Source: an uncultured Coriobacteriaceae bacterium
GTDB taxonomy: Bacteria > Actinomycetota > Coriobacteriia > Coriobacteriales > Coriobacteriaceae
Length of the DNA: 64,000 bases
Assembly (NCBI GenBank): GCA_944319885.1
Contig: CALUFC010000008.1
Coordinates: 25,504 to 89,503, forward strand
Direction: 5' to 3'
Shown: positions 42,725 to 52,124 of the stretch, piece by piece
How positions within the stretch are numbered: position 1 is the stretch's first letter
How the letters are laid out: each line of letters opens with the position of its first letter
Translations under genes and position numbers: made by a program
Notes under the pieces: model-generated
What the model was told of the DNA's origin: nothing
The model's database searches: none
What the model saw: the letters and a program-made list of their open reading frames with translations, nothing else

Positions 42725-43774
42725 ATGCCCAACGTTCGCAGTTACGAGAGCGCCCTCAAGCGCAGCAACGAGATCCACGCCGACCTCGCCCAGCACCCCG
42801 AGAACTACACGATGCTCACCGGCGACCGCCCCACGGGCAGGCTTCACTTGGGGCACTACTTCGGCACGCTCAAAGGACGCGTCGAGCTGCAGAACATGGG
42901 CGTGAACACGAACGTGCTCATCGCCGACTACCAGGTCATCACCGACCGCGACACCACCGAGCACATCCAGGACAACGTCTACAACATGGTGCTCGACTAC
43001 CTCGCGTGCGGCATCGACCCTGAGAAGACGATGATCTACACGCATTCCGCGGTACCCGCCGCCAACCAGCTCATGCTGCCGTTCCTCTCGCTCGTCTCCG
43101 AGGCCGAGCTGCAGCGCAACCCCACGGTGAAGGCCGAGATGGAGGCCTCGGGCCACGAGCTCACGGGGCTGCTCCTCACCTACCCCGTGCATCAGGCGTG
43201 CGACATCCTGTTCTGCAAGGGCAACGTGGTGCCGGTGGGCCGCGACCAGCTCCCGCACATCGAGCTCACCCGTCTCATCGCCCGCAAGTTCAACAACCGT
43301 TACGGGCACGTGTTCCCCGAGGTCGATGCGCTGCTCTCCGACACGCCGCTGCTGCCGGGCCTCGACGGCCGCAAGATGAGCAAGTCCTACGGCAACGCCA
43401 TCTCGATCTCGATGACCGCCGAGGAGACCGCGAAGCTCATCAAGAAGTCCAAGAGCGATTCCGAGCGCATGATCACCTTCGACCCCGAAAACCGCCCCGA
43501 GATCTCGGGCCTCATCTCTACCGCTGCCATCTGCACCGGTCGCGATGAGCATGAGATCGCAGCAGAAATCGGCATGGGCGGCGCCGGCGCGCTCAAGCGC
43601 TTCGTCACCGATGCCGTGAACACCTACTTCGCGCCCATCCGCGAGCGCCGCGCCGAGCTTGCGCGCAACATGGACTACGTGAAAGACGTCCTTCACGAGG
43701 GCAACCGACGCGCGAACGAGATTGCCGAGAAGACGCTCGCCGAGGTCCGCGAAGCCATGGGCATGGTGTACTAA
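42725..43774 (+). CDS. trpS: Tryptophanyl-tRNA synthetase
   Basis: The 349-residue class I synthetase has TGDRPTGRLHLGHYFGTLKG (HIGH-like) and GLDGRKMSKSYGNAIS. Between them ACDILFCKGNVVPVGRDQLP resembles the tryptophan pocket. It charges tRNA-Trp. AGAGG before the ATG at 42725 supports the start. No tryptophan attenuator or T-box is seen in the 70-base gap. Confidence 0.96.
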   Translation: MPNVRSYESALKRSNEIHADLAQHPENYTMLTGDRPTGRLHLGHYFGTLKGRVELQNMGVNTNVLIADYQVITDRDTTEHIQDNVYNMVLDYLACGIDPEKTMIYTHSAVPAANQLMLPFLSLVSEAELQRNPTVKAEMEASGHELTGLLLTYPVHQACDILFCKGNVVPVGRDQLPHIELTRLIARKFNNRYGHVFPEVDALLSDTPLLPGLDGRKMSKSYGNAISISMTAEETAKLIKKSKSDSERMITFDPENRPEISGLISTAAICTGRDEHEIAAEIGMGGAGALKRFVTDAVNTYFAPIRERRAELARNMDYVKDVLHEGNRRANEIAEKTLAEVREAMGMVY

Positions 43775-43926
43775 CGCCCCGAGCACGGGCCCTGCATTAT
43801 TCCTCCGGCGCTTCGAACAGGTCCTCGCTCGCTTTGCTCGCTGCGGAACTCGCGGCGGGGGAACAGCATGGGACCGTTCGAGCGGTTGCCCATCATGCGT
43901 GCCATGAGCCAGTAAGGAGTGCTCAG

Positions 43927-44772
43927 ATGTACAAGCTTGTCGCTTCCGATATGGATGAGACGTTCCTTGATGGGGATCATGCCATCCCCGCTGCGAACCT
44001 TGACGCACTGGCGCGCCTGCGCGAGCTGGGCGTGCTGTTCGTCCCCAGCTCGGGGCGACCCTACCAGTCGATCATGGAGAACTTCCGTGGCATCGATCAG
44101 CACCTGCTCGAAGACAGCTATGTCATCTCGTACAACGGCGGCTTCATCAATCGCTACGGCGATCCCGAGCCGCTCATCTCGACCACCATGGATCGCGCCA
44201 TCATCGAGCCGCTCTATCGCTATGGCGTCGAGCACCGCGTGCCCATGCACATCTACACCACGAGCGGCAAGATCTTCACGCAGTTCCTCATGCCCTCCGA
44301 GCGCGCCTATGTGAGCAATCTCTCGGGCATCATCGGACTCGACGACACGCAGCGCACGCTCGATTTCGCCGGCGACGAACCGTTCGTCAAGATCCTCTAC
44401 GTAGGTGAAGACCTCGATGAGGCGAAAGCGCTCGGCGAGCGCGTCTCGCCGCTGCTCGACCGCGCGCGCACCGACGTCACCTACTCCTCGAATCGCTACG
44501 TTGAGTTCGTTCCCGCCGGCATCGACAAGGGAACCGGTCTGGCGCATCTGGCCTCCATGCTCGGCATCGATATCGCCGAAACCATCGGTATGGGCGACTC
44601 CGCCAACGACCTCGCCATGATTCGCGCAGCGGGCCTGGGTGTGGGCGTGGCCAACGTGAGCGACGACACGCGCCCGTTCTGCGATCTGATCCTCGAAACC
44701 GATGCGGCGCGCGGCGCCCTCCCCGAGCTCGTCGATCGTGTGATCGTGCCCTCGATGAGCGCAGCGCGCTAA
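43927..44772 (+). CDS. Cof-type HAD phosphatase
   Basis: The 281-residue protein starts MYKLVASDMDETFLDGDHAI with the nucleophile DxDET. It has the HAD lysine region and MGDSANDLAMIRAAGLGVGV (motif IV), and a cap domain of the Cof/YwpJ type. It hydrolyses a sugar phosphate or FMN, and the substrate is not inferable. GGAG precedes the ATG. A terminator follows directly. Confidence 0.93.
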   Translation: MYKLVASDMDETFLDGDHAIPAANLDALARLRELGVLFVPSSGRPYQSIMENFRGIDQHLLEDSYVISYNGGFINRYGDPEPLISTTMDRAIIEPLYRYGVEHRVPMHIYTTSGKIFTQFLMPSERAYVSNLSGIIGLDDTQRTLDFAGDEPFVKILYVGEDLDEAKALGERVSPLLDRARTDVTYSSNRYVEFVPAGIDKGTGLAHLASMLGIDIAETIGMGDSANDLAMIRAAGLGVGVANVSDDTRPFCDLILETDAARGALPELVDRVIVPSMSAAR

Positions 44773-44774
44773 AC

Positions 44775-44814
44775 GACGGGACCCCGCATCCGAAGGTGGT
44801 TGCGGGGTCCCGTC
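44775..44814 (+). terminator. Strong hairpin terminator after the HAD gene
   Basis: A perfect 14-bp stem GACGGGACCCCGCA (44775-44788) with TGCGGGGTCCCGTC (44801-44814), followed by TTG only. The T-run is weak but the stem is long. Confidence 0.8.
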
Positions 44815-44903
44815 TTGCATGCCGTTGATCGCACAGAGGGGAGGGATGCGATGCAAACGCGACGTCGAGAGCTTTTTCATCGCCTGCGCTCTCTCCGTCG
44901 TTG

Positions 44904-44921
44904 AGTTTACTTTAGTAAACT
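44904..44921. promoter_or_regulatory. Perfect 18-bp palindrome in the gap before the MGMT-like gene
   Basis: AGTTTACT TT AGTAAACT: two perfect 8-bp arms around TT. It looks like an operator for a dimeric repressor. The regulator is unknown. Confidence 0.55.
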
Positions 44922-45092
44922 TTCTTACCATGCGCCACATCGGCCTGATGTTCGAGCACTCCTTCACAGGCTCTTCATAAGTTAACCTTGGGTTACTGTC
45001 CGCGAAGCAGTCACCGCACCGCTTATGTTCCCCGCGTTCTACAATGAAGTGCAACAGCACGGCACGTTGGCAACCGTTGGCGAGGGGGCACC

Positions 45093-45413
45093 ATGGCAGA
45101 TCAAGGATTCTTCGATCGCGTGTACGAGATAGTCGAGCAGATCCCCGTAGGGATGGTTGCCACCTATGGCCAGATTGCCGCGCTGGCGGGTGCGCCGCGG
45201 CGCGCGCGGTATGTGGGCTTCGCTCTGCACAGCAACCCGCGTCCCGGCGAGATTCCCTGCCATCGCGTCGTGTTTGCCGACGGCCACCTCGCAGCGGGCT
45301 TTGCCTTTGGCGGGCCCGGCGCCCAACGCGCACTGCTCGAAGCCGAGGGCGTGACCTTCACCGATCCTGAGCACGTGGACCTCGCACGCTGCCGGTGGCA
45401 GGCGGGATTATAA
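45093..45413 (+). CDS. MGMT-family methyltransferase-like DNA-binding protein
   Basis: The 106-residue protein is the C-terminal domain of O6-methylguanine-DNA methyltransferase, starting with a helical FDRVYEIVEQIPVGMVATYG. The methyl-acceptor motif PCHR is present (IPCHRVVFADG), so the cysteine is retained, unlike in alkyltransferase-like (ATL) proteins where it is replaced. The N-terminal MGMT domain is absent. It may repair or tag alkylated guanine. GAGGGGGC lies upstream of the ATG at 45093. Confidence 0.88.
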   Translation: MADQGFFDRVYEIVEQIPVGMVATYGQIAALAGAPRRARYVGFALHSNPRPGEIPCHRVVFADGHLAAGFAFGGPGAQRALLEAEGVTFTDPEHVDLARCRWQAGL

Positions 45414-45477
45414 TAGCGGCCCACATGTACTCGACGAATAGAACCATAGCGATACCCTGTACGTCATTCGGAGGCAC

Positions 45478-47034
45478 ATGAACCTCAACCCACTTGACAC
45501 GCTGCGCGAAAAACGCGCCGAACAGCGCGGCACCCCCGCCGCAAGCCCCAGCCAGCGCCGCGCGACCGCCGCGTCACCCTCCCCTCGTGAGCCCCACGAC
45601 ACGCCGGGCATCGTGCGCACCACCGCACCCGACCGCACGGCGCCTGAGGCAAGCGCTGTACGTCACCGCAACCGCAACCAGCCCTTCTTCGCGCGCATCG
45701 TCAACCAATGGTGGAATCGCCTGCTGCAATCGGTATACGCCGGCTCGCTGAGCGAGCAGGACGAGGAATATGCCTCGCACAGCACGCACCGCGACTACAT
45801 CTGGAACACGCTGGGCACATCGATTTGGGGCATGTCGTTTCCCGTGCTCACCATCGTCGCCACGCAGTTCGCTGGCGCCGAGCAGGCCGGCATGTTCTCG
45901 ATGGCGTTCGTCATGGGAACGCTGCTCATGATCGCGGCGAACTACGGCGTGCGCAACTTCCAGGTATCCGATATCGACGAACGCGTCTCCTTCACCTCGT
46001 ACCAGATCAACCGCTGGATCACAGGCGTCCTCGCCTTTGTGGCGGGCATGCTCTACTGCGCCGTGCGCGGCTACGACGGCTACATGACCACCATCTGCAC
46101 CGGCGTCTTCGTCTACAAGCTCATCGACGGCGTCGCCGACGTGTACGAGGGGCGCCTGCAGCAGGCCGACAAGCTCTACCTTGCGGGCATCTCGCAGACG
46201 CTGCGCTCACTGGGCGCGATGATCATCTTCGGCATCGCCGCCGCCATCACGCGAAACCTCGCCGTGGCATCGGTGGGCATGGCGGTTGTCGCCGTGGCAT
46301 CGCTTGTGCTCGTAACCGCACCGCTTGCGCTGCTCGAGACCGAGAAGAGCCGGCCCGCGCGGGGACGCGAGGTCATAGGCGTGCTCACGCAATGCTTCCC
46401 GCTCTTTGCGGCGCTCTTCCTCTTCAACCTGATCGAGAGCATCCCCAAGTTCGTCATGGAGGGCGCACTGCCCTACGAGAACCAGCTCTTCTTCAACGCG
46501 CTGTACTTCCCGGCGCAGGGCATCCTGCTCACCATCGGCTTCGTGTACAAGCCGCAGCTCGTGCGTCTCGCGGGCATCTGGGCGAACCCCCGTCGCCGGC
46601 GGCGGTTCGATCTCATCATCGCCGCGGTCATCGGCGTGGTCGTGGGCATCACCGCGCTCATGGCCGTCTTCATGAACTGGATGGGGCTTTCGCTCATGAG
46701 CTTCATGTACGGCGTCGATTTCGAACAGTTCCGTTTGCTGGCGCTCCTCATGGTGCTCGCCGGCGGCATCACGGCGGCGATCGACTTTCTCTACGCCATC
46801 GTCACGGTGCTGCGCCGCCAGGAGGCCGTCATGACACTCTACCTGATCTCGTTCGCAGCGGCGATCGTGCTCTCGCTCGTGCTCGTAAACCTGCTGGGGC
46901 TGCTGGGCGCGGTGCTGAGCTATCTGGGCACCATGACGCTTCTGCTCGTCCTGCTCATCATGGAATACGTGCGCATCCGGCAGGCCATCGCCCGCGAGCG
47001 CAATCCGTTCAGCAGCCGTCCGCGCCGAGGCTAG
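45478..47034 (+). CDS. Polysaccharide/lipid-linked oligosaccharide flippase-like membrane protein
   Basis: The 518-residue protein has a ~100-residue hydrophilic, Pro/Arg-rich N-terminus and then about 12-13 transmembrane helices of the polysaccharide transporter (PST/Wzx) type, including DYIWNTLGTSIWGMSFPVLT and YPFQGILL-like (ALYFPAQGILLTIGFVYKPQ). Such proteins move undecaprenyl-linked glycans across the membrane, which fits the WecA-like gene and the glycosyltransferase elsewhere in the window. It could also be a general MATE-like exporter. TTCGGAGGCAC precedes the ATG. Confidence 0.8.
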   Translation: MNLNPLDTLREKRAEQRGTPAASPSQRRATAASPSPREPHDTPGIVRTTAPDRTAPEASAVRHRNRNQPFFARIVNQWWNRLLQSVYAGSLSEQDEEYASHSTHRDYIWNTLGTSIWGMSFPVLTIVATQFAGAEQAGMFSMAFVMGTLLMIAANYGVRNFQVSDIDERVSFTSYQINRWITGVLAFVAGMLYCAVRGYDGYMTTICTGVFVYKLIDGVADVYEGRLQQADKLYLAGISQTLRSLGAMIIFGIAAAITRNLAVASVGMAVVAVASLVLVTAPLALLETEKSRPARGREVIGVLTQCFPLFAALFLFNLIESIPKFVMEGALPYENQLFFNALYFPAQGILLTIGFVYKPQLVRLAGIWANPRRRRRFDLIIAAVIGVVVGITALMAVFMNWMGLSLMSFMYGVDFEQFRLLALLMVLAGGITAAIDFLYAIVTVLRRQEAVMTLYLISFAAAIVLSLVLVNLLGLLGAVLSYLGTMTLLLVLLIMEYVRIRQAIARERNPFSSRPRRG

Positions 47035-47068
47035 ATGCCGCGCGGCGCCGACCCCATGCCGCGCGCGG

Positions 47069-47908
47069 CTACTCGCCCTCGCCCACCGGTTCGAACCACA
47101 TGGCTTGGTCATCGAGCCGCATGAGCCCTACGCATCCCCGGCCGAAGCCCGCAGCGGCGGAGCAATCGATGTCGAAGCGGTCGGGCATCCCTGCGGTTGC
47201 CTCGGTGGCGCCAACGCGCACGATGGTGCCCACGCCCTCCGGCGAGGTGCCGTCGCCCTCCATTACGTCGACGTAATGCGCGAGCATAATCGAGGGCGTA
47301 TGCCCCGCCACCACGATGGGACCCGAGCCGTCGGCGCCCACCAAGCCGGTGGGCTCGCCCCAGAACCCTTCGCGGATCCACAGAAGATCGAGCGGATCCT
47401 GGCGGCTCATCATATCGAGCAGCACGTCGCGCCCCGCCGCCCGCGCCCCCGCGCCCGCCGAGCAATCGATGCCTGCCGTCGCGAGAAACCCGCGTGCCGC
47501 GAGCGCATCGATTCCCGCATGCACGAGGATCCACAGCCGCGCGCCCGCCTCGACCACATCGAACAGCGGCAGGTCGCGCACCCAGGCGACCGTCTCGGCG
47601 AACTCGTCTTCCGGCATGCCGTCGAGCCCCGCGAGCGTGGCGGCACCGCCGTTGAACGCCCAGGTGATGTCGTCGATATCATCATGGTTGAGCAGCGCGT
47701 CGAGCATCATGCGCTCGTGGTTGCCCATGAGCACGCGCGCGCCCGGCACGCTGCGTACGAGCCTGATAACCTCAACGGGCTCGGGGCCGCGATCGATCAT
47801 GTCGCCCAGCACGTAGAGCACGTCATCATCGGCCAAGCTCACGTGATGTAGCAAACGATCGAGCGGGCGCACGTGACCATGCGCATCCGAGGTCACATAG
47901 ATGGCCAT
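47069..47908 (-). CDS. Calcineurin-type metallophosphoesterase (PP1/ApaH-like)
   Basis: The 279-residue protein has TSDAHGHVRPLDRLL, YVLGDMIDRGPEPVEV, VLMGNHERMMLD and IVVAGHTPSIML: the D-x-H, GDxxDRG, GNHE and GHT metal-ligand motifs of bacterial Ser/Thr phosphatases and ApaH. The substrate is a phosphoprotein or diadenosine polyphosphate. AAAGGGG before the ATG at 47908 sets the start. Convergent with the flippase gene. Confidence 0.92.
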   Translation of the reverse strand: MAIYVTSDAHGHVRPLDRLLHHVSLADDDVLYVLGDMIDRGPEPVEVIRLVRSVPGARVLMGNHERMMLDALLNHDDIDDITWAFNGGAATLAGLDGMPEDEFAETVAWVRDLPLFDVVEAGARLWILVHAGIDALAARGFLATAGIDCSAGAGARAAGRDVLLDMMSRQDPLDLLWIREGFWGEPTGLVGADGSGPIVVAGHTPSIMLAHYVDVMEGDGTSPEGVGTIVRVGATEATAGMPDRFDIDCSAAAGFGRGCVGLMRLDDQAMWFEPVGEGE

Positions 47909-48196
47909 ATCAGCCCCTTTCGCCCGCCCCGCGCGCACCGAGCTGCACCAGCGCACGCTGTGTCCTCTCCATTGTACTCCCCCGTCGCCGCACCGGCGCG
48001 CGACCTCCCCGTGGCCAGCAGCGCGCGCACGCATGTTACGCCTTCGTTACGCGCATCAGGGCAGCGAGCGCTTTACCATAGCAAATCGCTCGGAATTGCC
48101 CCGACCGCATCTGAGCAGGTCCGATGCGCGCGTGGCATATGGTAGAGTATGCCGAACACGGCACGGTGACGTGCATGCAGGCGAAAGGAGCGTGCG

Positions 48197-49312
48197 ATGG
48201 CACGCGTACACAACTTCTCAGCAGGGCCGGCGGCGCTACCCGCGTGCGTGCTGGCCGAGGTGGCAGACGAGATGCTCGACTACCGCGGGCATGGCATGTC
48301 CATCCTCGAGATGAGCCATCGCAGCCCCGCATTCGACGAGATCATCGATGACGCCGAGGCAACGCTGCGTCGCCTGCTGGACATCCCCGATAACTACCGG
48401 GTCCTCTTCCTTCAGGGCGGCGCGACGCTGCAGTTCGCGGGCATCCCGTTGAACCTCATGCGCACGCAGCGCGCCGGCTACGTGGTAACCGGGCAGTTCG
48501 CGAAGCTCGCTTGGAACGAGGCGAAGCGCTACGGCGATGTGCTCGCGCTCGCCTCGAGCGAAGACACCGGCTTCGACCGCATCCCCGACCTCGCGCCGGT
48601 TGAGGCGCGCGCGGCAGCCGGCGACCTTGATTACGTCTATATCTGCCAGAACAACACCATCTTCGGCACCATGTTCCACGAGTTACCCGCATGCGGCGCC
48701 ACCCCGCTTGTGGCCGATGTCTCGAGCTGCTTCCTCTCGATGCCGCTCGACGTTACGCGCTACGGCCTCATTTACGCGGGCGCGCAAAAAAATGCCGGCG
48801 TGGCAGGCGTCACGGTGGTCATCGTGCGCGACGACCTTATCGCTGATGGCCCCGCGCTCGACGTATGTCCCTCGTATATGAGCTACCGCCGCCAAGCGGA
48901 TGCGAACTCGATGATGAACACACCCAACACGTTCGGCATCTACGTGTGCGGCAAGATCTTCCGCTGGATCGAGCAGACCGGCGGACTCGCCGCCATGGCG
49001 CAGCGCAATCGTGAGAAGGCCGAGCTGCTCTACGGCATCCTCGACGAGAGCCATCTGTTCCGAGCGCACGCCGAGCGCGCCTCGCGCTCCATCGCCAACG
49101 TGACGTTCCGCACCGCCTCACCCGAGCTCGACGCCGCCTTCATCGCCGGCGCGCGCGAGCGCGGCATCGAGGGCATCAAAGGCCACCGCGCCGTCGGCGG
49201 CATGCGCGCCAGCATCTACAACGCCGTCCCCCTCGAATCAGTCCAAGCCCTCGCCTCCTACATGACCGACTTCGAACACGAACATGCGAACGATTGTCTT
49301 CCCGCCGAGTAG
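48197..49312 (+). CDS. serC: Phosphoserine aminotransferase
   Basis: The 371-residue PLP enzyme starts VHNFSAGPAALPACVLAEVA, the SerC signature, and has YAGAQKNAGVAGVTVVIVRD containing the PLP lysine. It converts 3-phosphohydroxypyruvate to phosphoserine. GGAG precedes the ATG. It starts the serC-serA-DUF1015 cluster. Confidence 0.96.
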   Translation: MARVHNFSAGPAALPACVLAEVADEMLDYRGHGMSILEMSHRSPAFDEIIDDAEATLRRLLDIPDNYRVLFLQGGATLQFAGIPLNLMRTQRAGYVVTGQFAKLAWNEAKRYGDVLALASSEDTGFDRIPDLAPVEARAAAGDLDYVYICQNNTIFGTMFHELPACGATPLVADVSSCFLSMPLDVTRYGLIYAGAQKNAGVAGVTVVIVRDDLIADGPALDVCPSYMSYRRQADANSMMNTPNTFGIYVCGKIFRWIEQTGGLAAMAQRNREKAELLYGILDESHLFRAHAERASRSIANVTFRTASPELDAAFIAGARERGIEGIKGHRAVGGMRASIYNAVPLESVQALASYMTDFEHEHANDCLPAE

Positions 49313-49326
49313 GGAGGGCGATCGTA

Positions 49327-49416
49327 GCGCCAGGCCTGCGAACTCGCCACGAGTTCCGCAGCCGGCGCGAGCGCCGGCGAGGACTGTTTGAAGTGGAGCG
49401 TTCGCAGGCTTGGCGC
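49327..49416 (+). other. Structured serC-serA intergenic element
   Basis: GCGCCAGGCCTGCGAAC (49327-49343) pairs with GTTCGCAGGCTTGGCGC (49400-49416), 17 bp with one G-U. Inside are AACTCG/CGAGTT with a CCA loop (competing for the last AAC of the outer stem) and GCCGGCG/CGCCGGC near 49361-49378. The result is a three-way junction or two alternative folds. It lies in the 147-base gap within one operon and is probably a regulatory or processing RNA element. Confidence 0.75.
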
Positions 49417-49459
49417 CGAAGCGGAGAGCAACGCACGCAACCAACGACAGGGAGCAACC

Positions 49460-50623
49460 ATGCGATACATCAAAGTCATCGATGACATCATCAAAGACGG
49501 CCAGATCACCTTTGGCGACGGCTATGAATTCGTAGAGAATGCCGAGGACGCCGATGCCATCATCATGCGCTCGACCGATTTGCACGGCTACAATCTGCCC
49601 GGTACCATCCGCGCCATCGCGCGCTGCGGTGCCGGCGTGAACAACATCCCCGTCGAAGCGTACGCCAAGCGCGGTGTCGTGGTGTTCAACTCGCCCGGCG
49701 CCAACGCCAACGCTGTGAAGGAGATCGTCATCTGCATGATGGTGCTCGCCAGCCGCGGCGTAGTGCAGTCGATGGAATGGGTTACGGAAAACGCCGACGA
49801 TCCCAACATTCTCGTAGACGCCGAGAAGGTCAAGAAGGCCTTTGTGGGTCGCGAGCTCAAAGGCAAGCGCGTGGGCGTCGTGGGCCTGGGCAGCGTGGGG
49901 TCGAAGGTGGCCAACGCCTGCGTCGATCTCGGCATGGACGTCTACGGTTACGACCCCTTCATCTCGGTCGAGCATGCCTGGGCGCTCTCGCACGATGTCC
50001 AGCGCGTCGGCACGCTCGAGGATCTTTGCCGCGGCTGCGATTACCTCACCCTGCATGTGCCCAGCAAGGCCGACACCGTGCATATGATCGGCACCGAGCA
50101 GCTGGCGCTCCTCGCCCCCGATGCCGTGCTCATCAACTTCGCGCGCGAGACCATCGTGGACGAAGACGCCGTGGACCGCGCGCTTCACGCCGGCAAACTC
50201 TCCTGGTTCGCCACCGATTTCGCCACGCCCAAGACCGTCCTCATGCCCAACACCTTCGTCACCACCCATTCGGGTGCCGGCACGGTGGAGGCCGAGGCGA
50301 ACTGCGCCGACATGGCCATCTCGGAGCTGCGCGACTACCTTGAGAACGGCAACATCGTGCATTCGGTGAACTACCCCGCCTGCTCCATGGGCAAGGCGCG
50401 CGCGGCAAGCCGCATCGCCTGCCTGCATGCCAACGTGCCCAACATGATCGGCCAGATCACCGCCGTGCTCGCGCACGACAACGCGAACGTGCAGCGCATG
50501 GTCAACGAGAGCGCCGGCGAGAACGCCTATACCATGTTCGATACCGACGAGCACCTTGAGCACACCACGATCGATGCCCTCAAGCAGATTCCCTCGATGT
50601 ACCGCGTGCGCGTGATCAAGTAG
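49460..50623 (+). CDS. serA: D-3-phosphoglycerate dehydrogenase, short form
   Basis: The 387-residue protein has the D-2-hydroxyacid dehydrogenase NAD site VGVVGLGSVGSKVANACVDL and catalytic-site segments IARCGAGVNNIPV, and the active-site His region TTHSGAGTVEAEANCAD in place of the usual GGxT. A small ACT-like end (residues ~318-387) is present. It oxidises 3-phosphoglycerate for serine. GGAG is at 49451 before the ATG at 49460. Serine feedback through ACT is expected but not shown. Confidence 0.94.
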   Translation: MRYIKVIDDIIKDGQITFGDGYEFVENAEDADAIIMRSTDLHGYNLPGTIRAIARCGAGVNNIPVEAYAKRGVVVFNSPGANANAVKEIVICMMVLASRGVVQSMEWVTENADDPNILVDAEKVKKAFVGRELKGKRVGVVGLGSVGSKVANACVDLGMDVYGYDPFISVEHAWALSHDVQRVGTLEDLCRGCDYLTLHVPSKADTVHMIGTEQLALLAPDAVLINFARETIVDEDAVDRALHAGKLSWFATDFATPKTVLMPNTFVTTHSGAGTVEAEANCADMAISELRDYLENGNIVHSVNYPACSMGKARAASRIACLHANVPNMIGQITAVLAHDNANVQRMVNESAGENAYTMFDTDEHLEHTTIDALKQIPSMYRVRVIK

Positions 50624-50831
50624 GCAACCACGCGCCGCGTTCTCCAAACGGCGCGAAACCGCCCCTGTGCGCGGCCTTTTCCTCGGTAAACGGCCGCGCA
50701 TCGCCACCTAAGGCGCACCATGTGCGCCGAACGCTACAATAGGGGGATGCGTTCAGCATGACCGCGCAGCAACCGCGATGTGCGCCCCCCCTTGCCAGAC
50801 GGCGCCGCCGCAACGTACGAAGGAGCAGCCG

Positions 50832-52085
50832 ATGAAAGCGCTTCCGTTTCCCTGCATCCGCCCGGTTCGCGAGACTGCCTGCCAGGTTGCAGCGCTGCCC
50901 TACGACGTCTTCGATCGCGCCGAGGCGGCAGCCTATGTTGCCCAGCACCCCCTCTCGTTCCTGAACATCGATCGCCCCGAGACGCAGTTCCCGCCCGAGC
51001 AGGACATGTACGCGCCCGAGGTCTATGCGAAGGGCGCTGCGCTGCTGCATGAGCGCATCGAAGACGGCACGCTCATGTGCGATCCGTCGCGTAGCTACTA
51101 CATCTACGAGCTCACGCAGGCGGGGCACACGCAGACCGGTATCGTTGCGGTCTGCTCGATCGACGAATACGAACAGGGCATCATCAAACGGCATGAGAAC
51201 ACGCGCGCCGAGAAGGAGCGCGACCGCATCGAGCACATCCGCGCGCTCGGCGTGCAAACCGGCCCGATCTTCCTCACCTATCGCAACGAACCGGTACTCG
51301 CCGTGATTATCGAGGCCGCCAAAGGCGCCACACCGCTCTACGACTTCACCGACGATGAAGGGGTGCGCCAGCGCGTCTGGCGCGTGCGGCGCCAGGAATC
51401 GATCGAGGCTATCTACGCGATGTTCGAACGCATCCCCTGCGCCTATATCGCCGACGGCCACCATCGCGCGGCGTCGGCGGTGCAGGTGGGCCTCGAGATG
51501 CGCGAGCGCGCGCAGCAGGCGGGCACGTTCACGGGCAAGGAGCCCTTCAACTACTTCCTCTCGGTGCTCTTCCCTGCAAGCCAGCTCGCCATCCTGCCCT
51601 ACAACCGCGTCGTTTCCGACCGCTGCGGCATGAGCGCCGCGCAGCTGGTTGAGCGCGTGCGCGGGGCGGGCTACATCGCCGAGGAGGCCGCTGGACCCGT
51701 CGAACCCGATCGCGCGGGCGATGTGGGCATGTACTGCGACGGGCATTGGTGGCATCTCTCGCTCGATGCGGCCGTTGCCGAGCAGATCGCGCATGGCGGA
51801 CCCGTCGAGCGGCTCGATGTCTCGATGCTTCAGGAACGTCTGCTCGGGCCGGTGTTGGGTATCGGCGATGTGCGCCACGATCCTCGCATCTCGTTCGTGG
51901 GCGGCATCCGCGGCACGCACGAGCTCGAAGAGCGCGCCGGCGCCGACGGCGTGGCGTTCACGCTTCATGCCACGAGCATCGAGCAGCTGCTCGACGTGGC
52001 CGACGCAGGACTGCTCATGCCGCCCAAATCGACCTGGTTTGAGCCCAAGCTGCGCAGCGGCATCTTCATGCACCGCATCGCATAA
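50832..52085 (+). CDS. DUF1015-family protein
   Basis: The 417-residue protein reads VAALPYDVFDRAEAAAYVAQ, NIDRPET, IIKRHENTRAEKERDRIEHI, YIADGHHRAASAVQVG and PKSTWFEPKLRSGIF: a DUF1015 protein (SerC-linked). The family is often next to serA and serC and is suspected to act in serine or phosphoserine metabolism, and the reaction is not established. GGAG precedes the ATG at 50832. It ends the operon convergent with the PGM-family gene. Confidence 0.9.
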   Translation: MKALPFPCIRPVRETACQVAALPYDVFDRAEAAAYVAQHPLSFLNIDRPETQFPPEQDMYAPEVYAKGAALLHERIEDGTLMCDPSRSYYIYELTQAGHTQTGIVAVCSIDEYEQGIIKRHENTRAEKERDRIEHIRALGVQTGPIFLTYRNEPVLAVIIEAAKGATPLYDFTDDEGVRQRVWRVRRQESIEAIYAMFERIPCAYIADGHHRAASAVQVGLEMRERAQQAGTFTGKEPFNYFLSVLFPASQLAILPYNRVVSDRCGMSAAQLVERVRGAGYIAEEAAGPVEPDRAGDVGMYCDGHWWHLSLDAAVAEQIAHGGPVERLDVSMLQERLLGPVLGIGDVRHDPRISFVGGIRGTHELEERAGADGVAFTLHATSIEQLLDVADAGLLMPPKSTWFEPKLRSGIFMHRIA

Positions 52086-52124
52086 TGGGTTAGTTGGGGA
52101 CGGGTTCGAACGATTCCCTTTTCG

